64,000 nucleotides of DNA from Desulforapulum autotrophicum HRM2. GTDB taxonomy: Bacteria > Desulfobacterota > Desulfobacteria > Desulfobacterales > Desulfobacteraceae. The notes below the pieces were generated by a model. It was not told where the DNA came from. It worked only from the letters and a program-made list of their open reading frames with translations, and searched no databases. The stretch lies in NCBI RefSeq assembly GCF_000020365.1, contig NC_012108.1, forward strand, positions 2,418,001 to 2,482,000, read 5' to 3'. Of this stretch, positions 63,101-64,000 are shown one piece after another. Position numbers and translations under genes: made by a program. Position 1 is the first letter of the stretch. Each line of letters begins with the position of its first letter.

Positions 63101-64000
63101 AACAAGATCGGCATTGATGATGCCGCCCGACAGCTTTCTGCCGGAACCCGTGGTGCCGCACCCGAGTATGGTGATGGACAGTCCATTGTCGTTGATGAAC
63201 GCGTCCATGGCACGTATGATTTTTTGAACCGCATTGACGGGCTTTGATGCGGTCCTTGCGTAAAATCCGGCAATCACTGTTCCCTTGCCGGTGATTAGAA
63301 CGGCCTTAGTGCTTGTGGATCCCACATCCATGCCAAGGTAGCCGGTTTGTATCTCCACGGTTTCTGGGTCGACATAGATGTCGATTTCAACACCGTTTTG
63401 AACAAAAGAGTTAAAACTTTTAAATTCTGGATAGTCGGAAAGGGTTAAATCCAAAGGGGGATAGGTGTGATTGTTTGATCCCGTTGATGGGATGAAAATG
63501 TCGGTTATCCCGGCATAGGGGTGATTGCCTTTTTTAATGAGGTCAACCTTTTCAACTCCTGCCAGGGCAGCCCCCACCGCACCATAGAGATGGGAGTTTC
63601 CATCACATACAAGGGGGGCCTTGATCAACGATGACAGATGGGCCCGGACCGACTCGTTTTTGGAGACCCCACCGCAGAAGATAACGGGTGTCCGGATGTC
63701 ACCGAATGTGAACACCGTGTTGAAAATATTTCTGCTGAGGCCCTGGCAGAGCCCTTCTGAAATCTGGGCAATGGAAAAACCCTCCTGCTGGGCATGGATC
63801 AGGTCTGTTTTTGCAAATACAGCACACCGTGTGGCAATGTCTGGGATTGCTTCAGTGTTCTGGGCTGCGGCCCGGCTTAATTGTTCGGCTGTCTCAAGTT
63901 CAAGCCTGCGTGCCTGCTGGTCAAGGAAGCTGCCAGTTCCTGCCGCACACGAGGTGTTTGTCCTTGATCCAGAGTAGTTGCCGTTTTCATCAAAAAGGCT
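60101..64000 (-). CDS. 2-hydroxyacyl-CoA dehydratase activase fusion (BadF/HgdC type), N-terminus beyond window
   Basis: The minus-strand frame is open from 64000 to its stop at 60101, 1,299 residues visible, with the start outside. Two ASKHA ATPase domains of the BadF/BadG type are seen: the first with SCAAGTGSFLDQQ near visible residue 18, the second starting at YLGMDVGSTSTK (about 222-233) and carrying CAAGTGSFIEEQ at about 348. A DUF2229-type segment follows, then a C-terminal part with CCPGLVTEAM resembling HgdB/D-component chains. The protein probably drives electron transfer for reductive dehydration or dearomatisation of an acyl-CoA. Its substrate is unknown. Confidence 0.88.
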   Translation of the reverse strand, partial: SLFDENGNYSGSRTNTSCAAGTGSFLDQQARRLELETAEQLSRAAAQNTEAIPDIATRCAVFAKTDLIHAQQEGFSIAQISEGLCQGLSRNIFNTVFTFGDIRTPVIFCGGVSKNESVRAHLSSLIKAPLVCDGNSHLYGAVGAALAGVEKVDLIKKGNHPYAGITDIFIPSTGSNNHTYPPLDLTLSDYPEFKSFNSFVQNGVEIDIYVDPETVEIQTGYLGMDVGSTSTKAVLITGKGTVIAGFYARTASKPVNAVQKIIRAMDAFINDNGLSITILGCGTTGSGRKLSGGIINADLVLDEITAHARAAHELNPDVDTIIEIGGQDAKFTTMKNGMVTSSFMNTVCAAGTGSFIEEQALKLDCPLDAYSTRTLGVSSPVSSDRCTVFMERDMNHFLSEGYNVNQVLASALHSVRDNYLTKVASISKIGSTVLFQGATAKNRALVAAFEQKLKKPIHVSRYCHLTGALGVALTLKDQGVNQKQFRGFDLWKTPIPVRQETCKLCMNHCKLTIADINHETVAFGFLCGRDYKDEHYVAKQEHFHLIRSRKPALKLPESPLPDSGFTLGIPAGLYLVEDLEMWQLFFSLLKIKTVTSKGFKNDVALGKSVANAEFCTPMTAMHGHVSHLLTKADYIFLPFYFEDKDKAEKDKSTRRQYCYYTQYLPSVVSNIAGMDKDRLVSPVIKYLYTSFHTKLELYKALKQISPTRISFFDISSAFDKAVEWKKTAGTALKKIYTDNGAKGSDIDVLVIGRPYTVLSDSLNSKIPDIFSSLKVNLFFQDMVDLDGVDISPIAPLLKEIHWKHATTILRATLLAAQTDNLYPVFVTSFKCSPDSFTVNYFKQIMEAHDKPYLVLELDEHDSSVGYETRIEAAIRAFRNHSHYGKIPATVPLGHLNPDIKDKPGKKNLVVPNWDSITGAFLVATLRGEGLNAILMDETQETIKQSLATNTGQCIPLNAIASGYIKTIENHGLDPADTLLWLSKSDIACNIKMYAHHIKTIVNRAGNGMEKAGIYRGELSFIDVSIKAGINCYFAHMFAGLLRSAGCKIRPYETVKGATDKALSKAIEILVPAFEGKRTKEDALAEAVSLLAWVDVKKEQRPKVAVFGDFYVRDNNVMNQDLVHYIEANGGEVVTTPYYRFAKMIAEPYFKKWFNEGKYMSLISTRALLATMKKMEKRYYRYFQPLLNEPEIEYTDNFKQVLEDYGVLPEHTGESMDNLLKIHYITKEHPDLALFVQTNPSYCCPGLVTEAMAAAIERKTGVPVLSLTYDALGGNKNRVIIPFLAYSGKRDYSQTLRKSV

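Noticed and set aside
1-64000. tRNA, rRNA, CRISPR array, riboswitch
   Set aside because: I looked in the gene-free stretches for cloverleaf arms, regularly spaced direct repeats and common aptamer motifs and saw none I could support; a covariance-model search would be decisive.

Overview
The window looks like the chromosome of a strictly anaerobic, probably marine sulfate-reducing deltaproteobacterium (Desulfobacterota, Desulfobacteraceae-like). This is inferred from gene content: an indolepyruvate:ferredoxin oxidoreductase, ADP-forming acyl-CoA synthetase halves, a very large BadF/HgdC-type dehydratase activase, a CstA transporter with an ArsA-like ATPase, the DUF4911-miaB-map block, and DUF2868/DUF3482 partners. 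A Desulfobacterium autotrophicum-like genome is my best guess, but the species is not proven. No rRNA, tRNA, CRISPR array or prophage is visible.

Left part (1-3700): a truncated exported protein of unknown function, a short DnaJ-type co-chaperone and a transglutaminase-like protein, all on the minus strand, followed by a stretch with an interspersed palindromic repeat (family A). 3707-19092 is one long plus-strand catabolic block: a TrpR-type repressor overlapping iorA, then iorB, a phenylacetate-CoA ligase, a three-part TRAP transporter, an isoaspartyl dipeptidase, a full Dpp-type peptide ABC transporter with fused ATPases, a class-I amidotransferase-like (C26) hydrolase and a D-amino-acid-type aminotransferase. 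Read together, it suggests uptake and breakdown of peptides, including isoaspartyl, gamma-glutamyl or D-residue peptides typical of aged protein, with aromatic 2-oxo acids oxidised to acyl-CoA. The single-substrate assignments are inference.

Middle part (19138-45780): an acyltransferase-like protein; NifU-like and NifX-like proteins behind a good sigma70-type promoter; an acetyl-CoA hydrolase/transferase fused to a GNAT domain; rmlD; glycogen phosphorylase; a TetR regulator; recJ; DUF4911-miaB-map; a cstA operon; an IS1634-type insertion sequence with terminal inverted repeats and a 7-bp target duplication; an MFS exporter; an ACT/UPF0210 pair; a DHH-CBS protein; and an orphan OleC-like ligase.

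Right part (46100-64000): the DUF2868/DUF3482 membrane protein and GTPase pair, an S24-type repressor, glpX, an ADP-forming acyl-CoA synthetase (acdBA), a PilZ protein, murA, comEC and the start-less giant dehydratase activase that runs off the window.

Three dispersed repeat families were found by reading across the intergenic regions. A is about 125-170 bp with inverted ends, in three copies. C is about 92 bp, in three copies plus a piece. D is a 140-bp element nested in a C-like frame, in two copies whose inner stems differ by compensating changes. The IS has landed in the C/D composite at 36.5-38.5 kb. The D element and the 3.7-19.1 kb catabolic block are the two things I would look at first.
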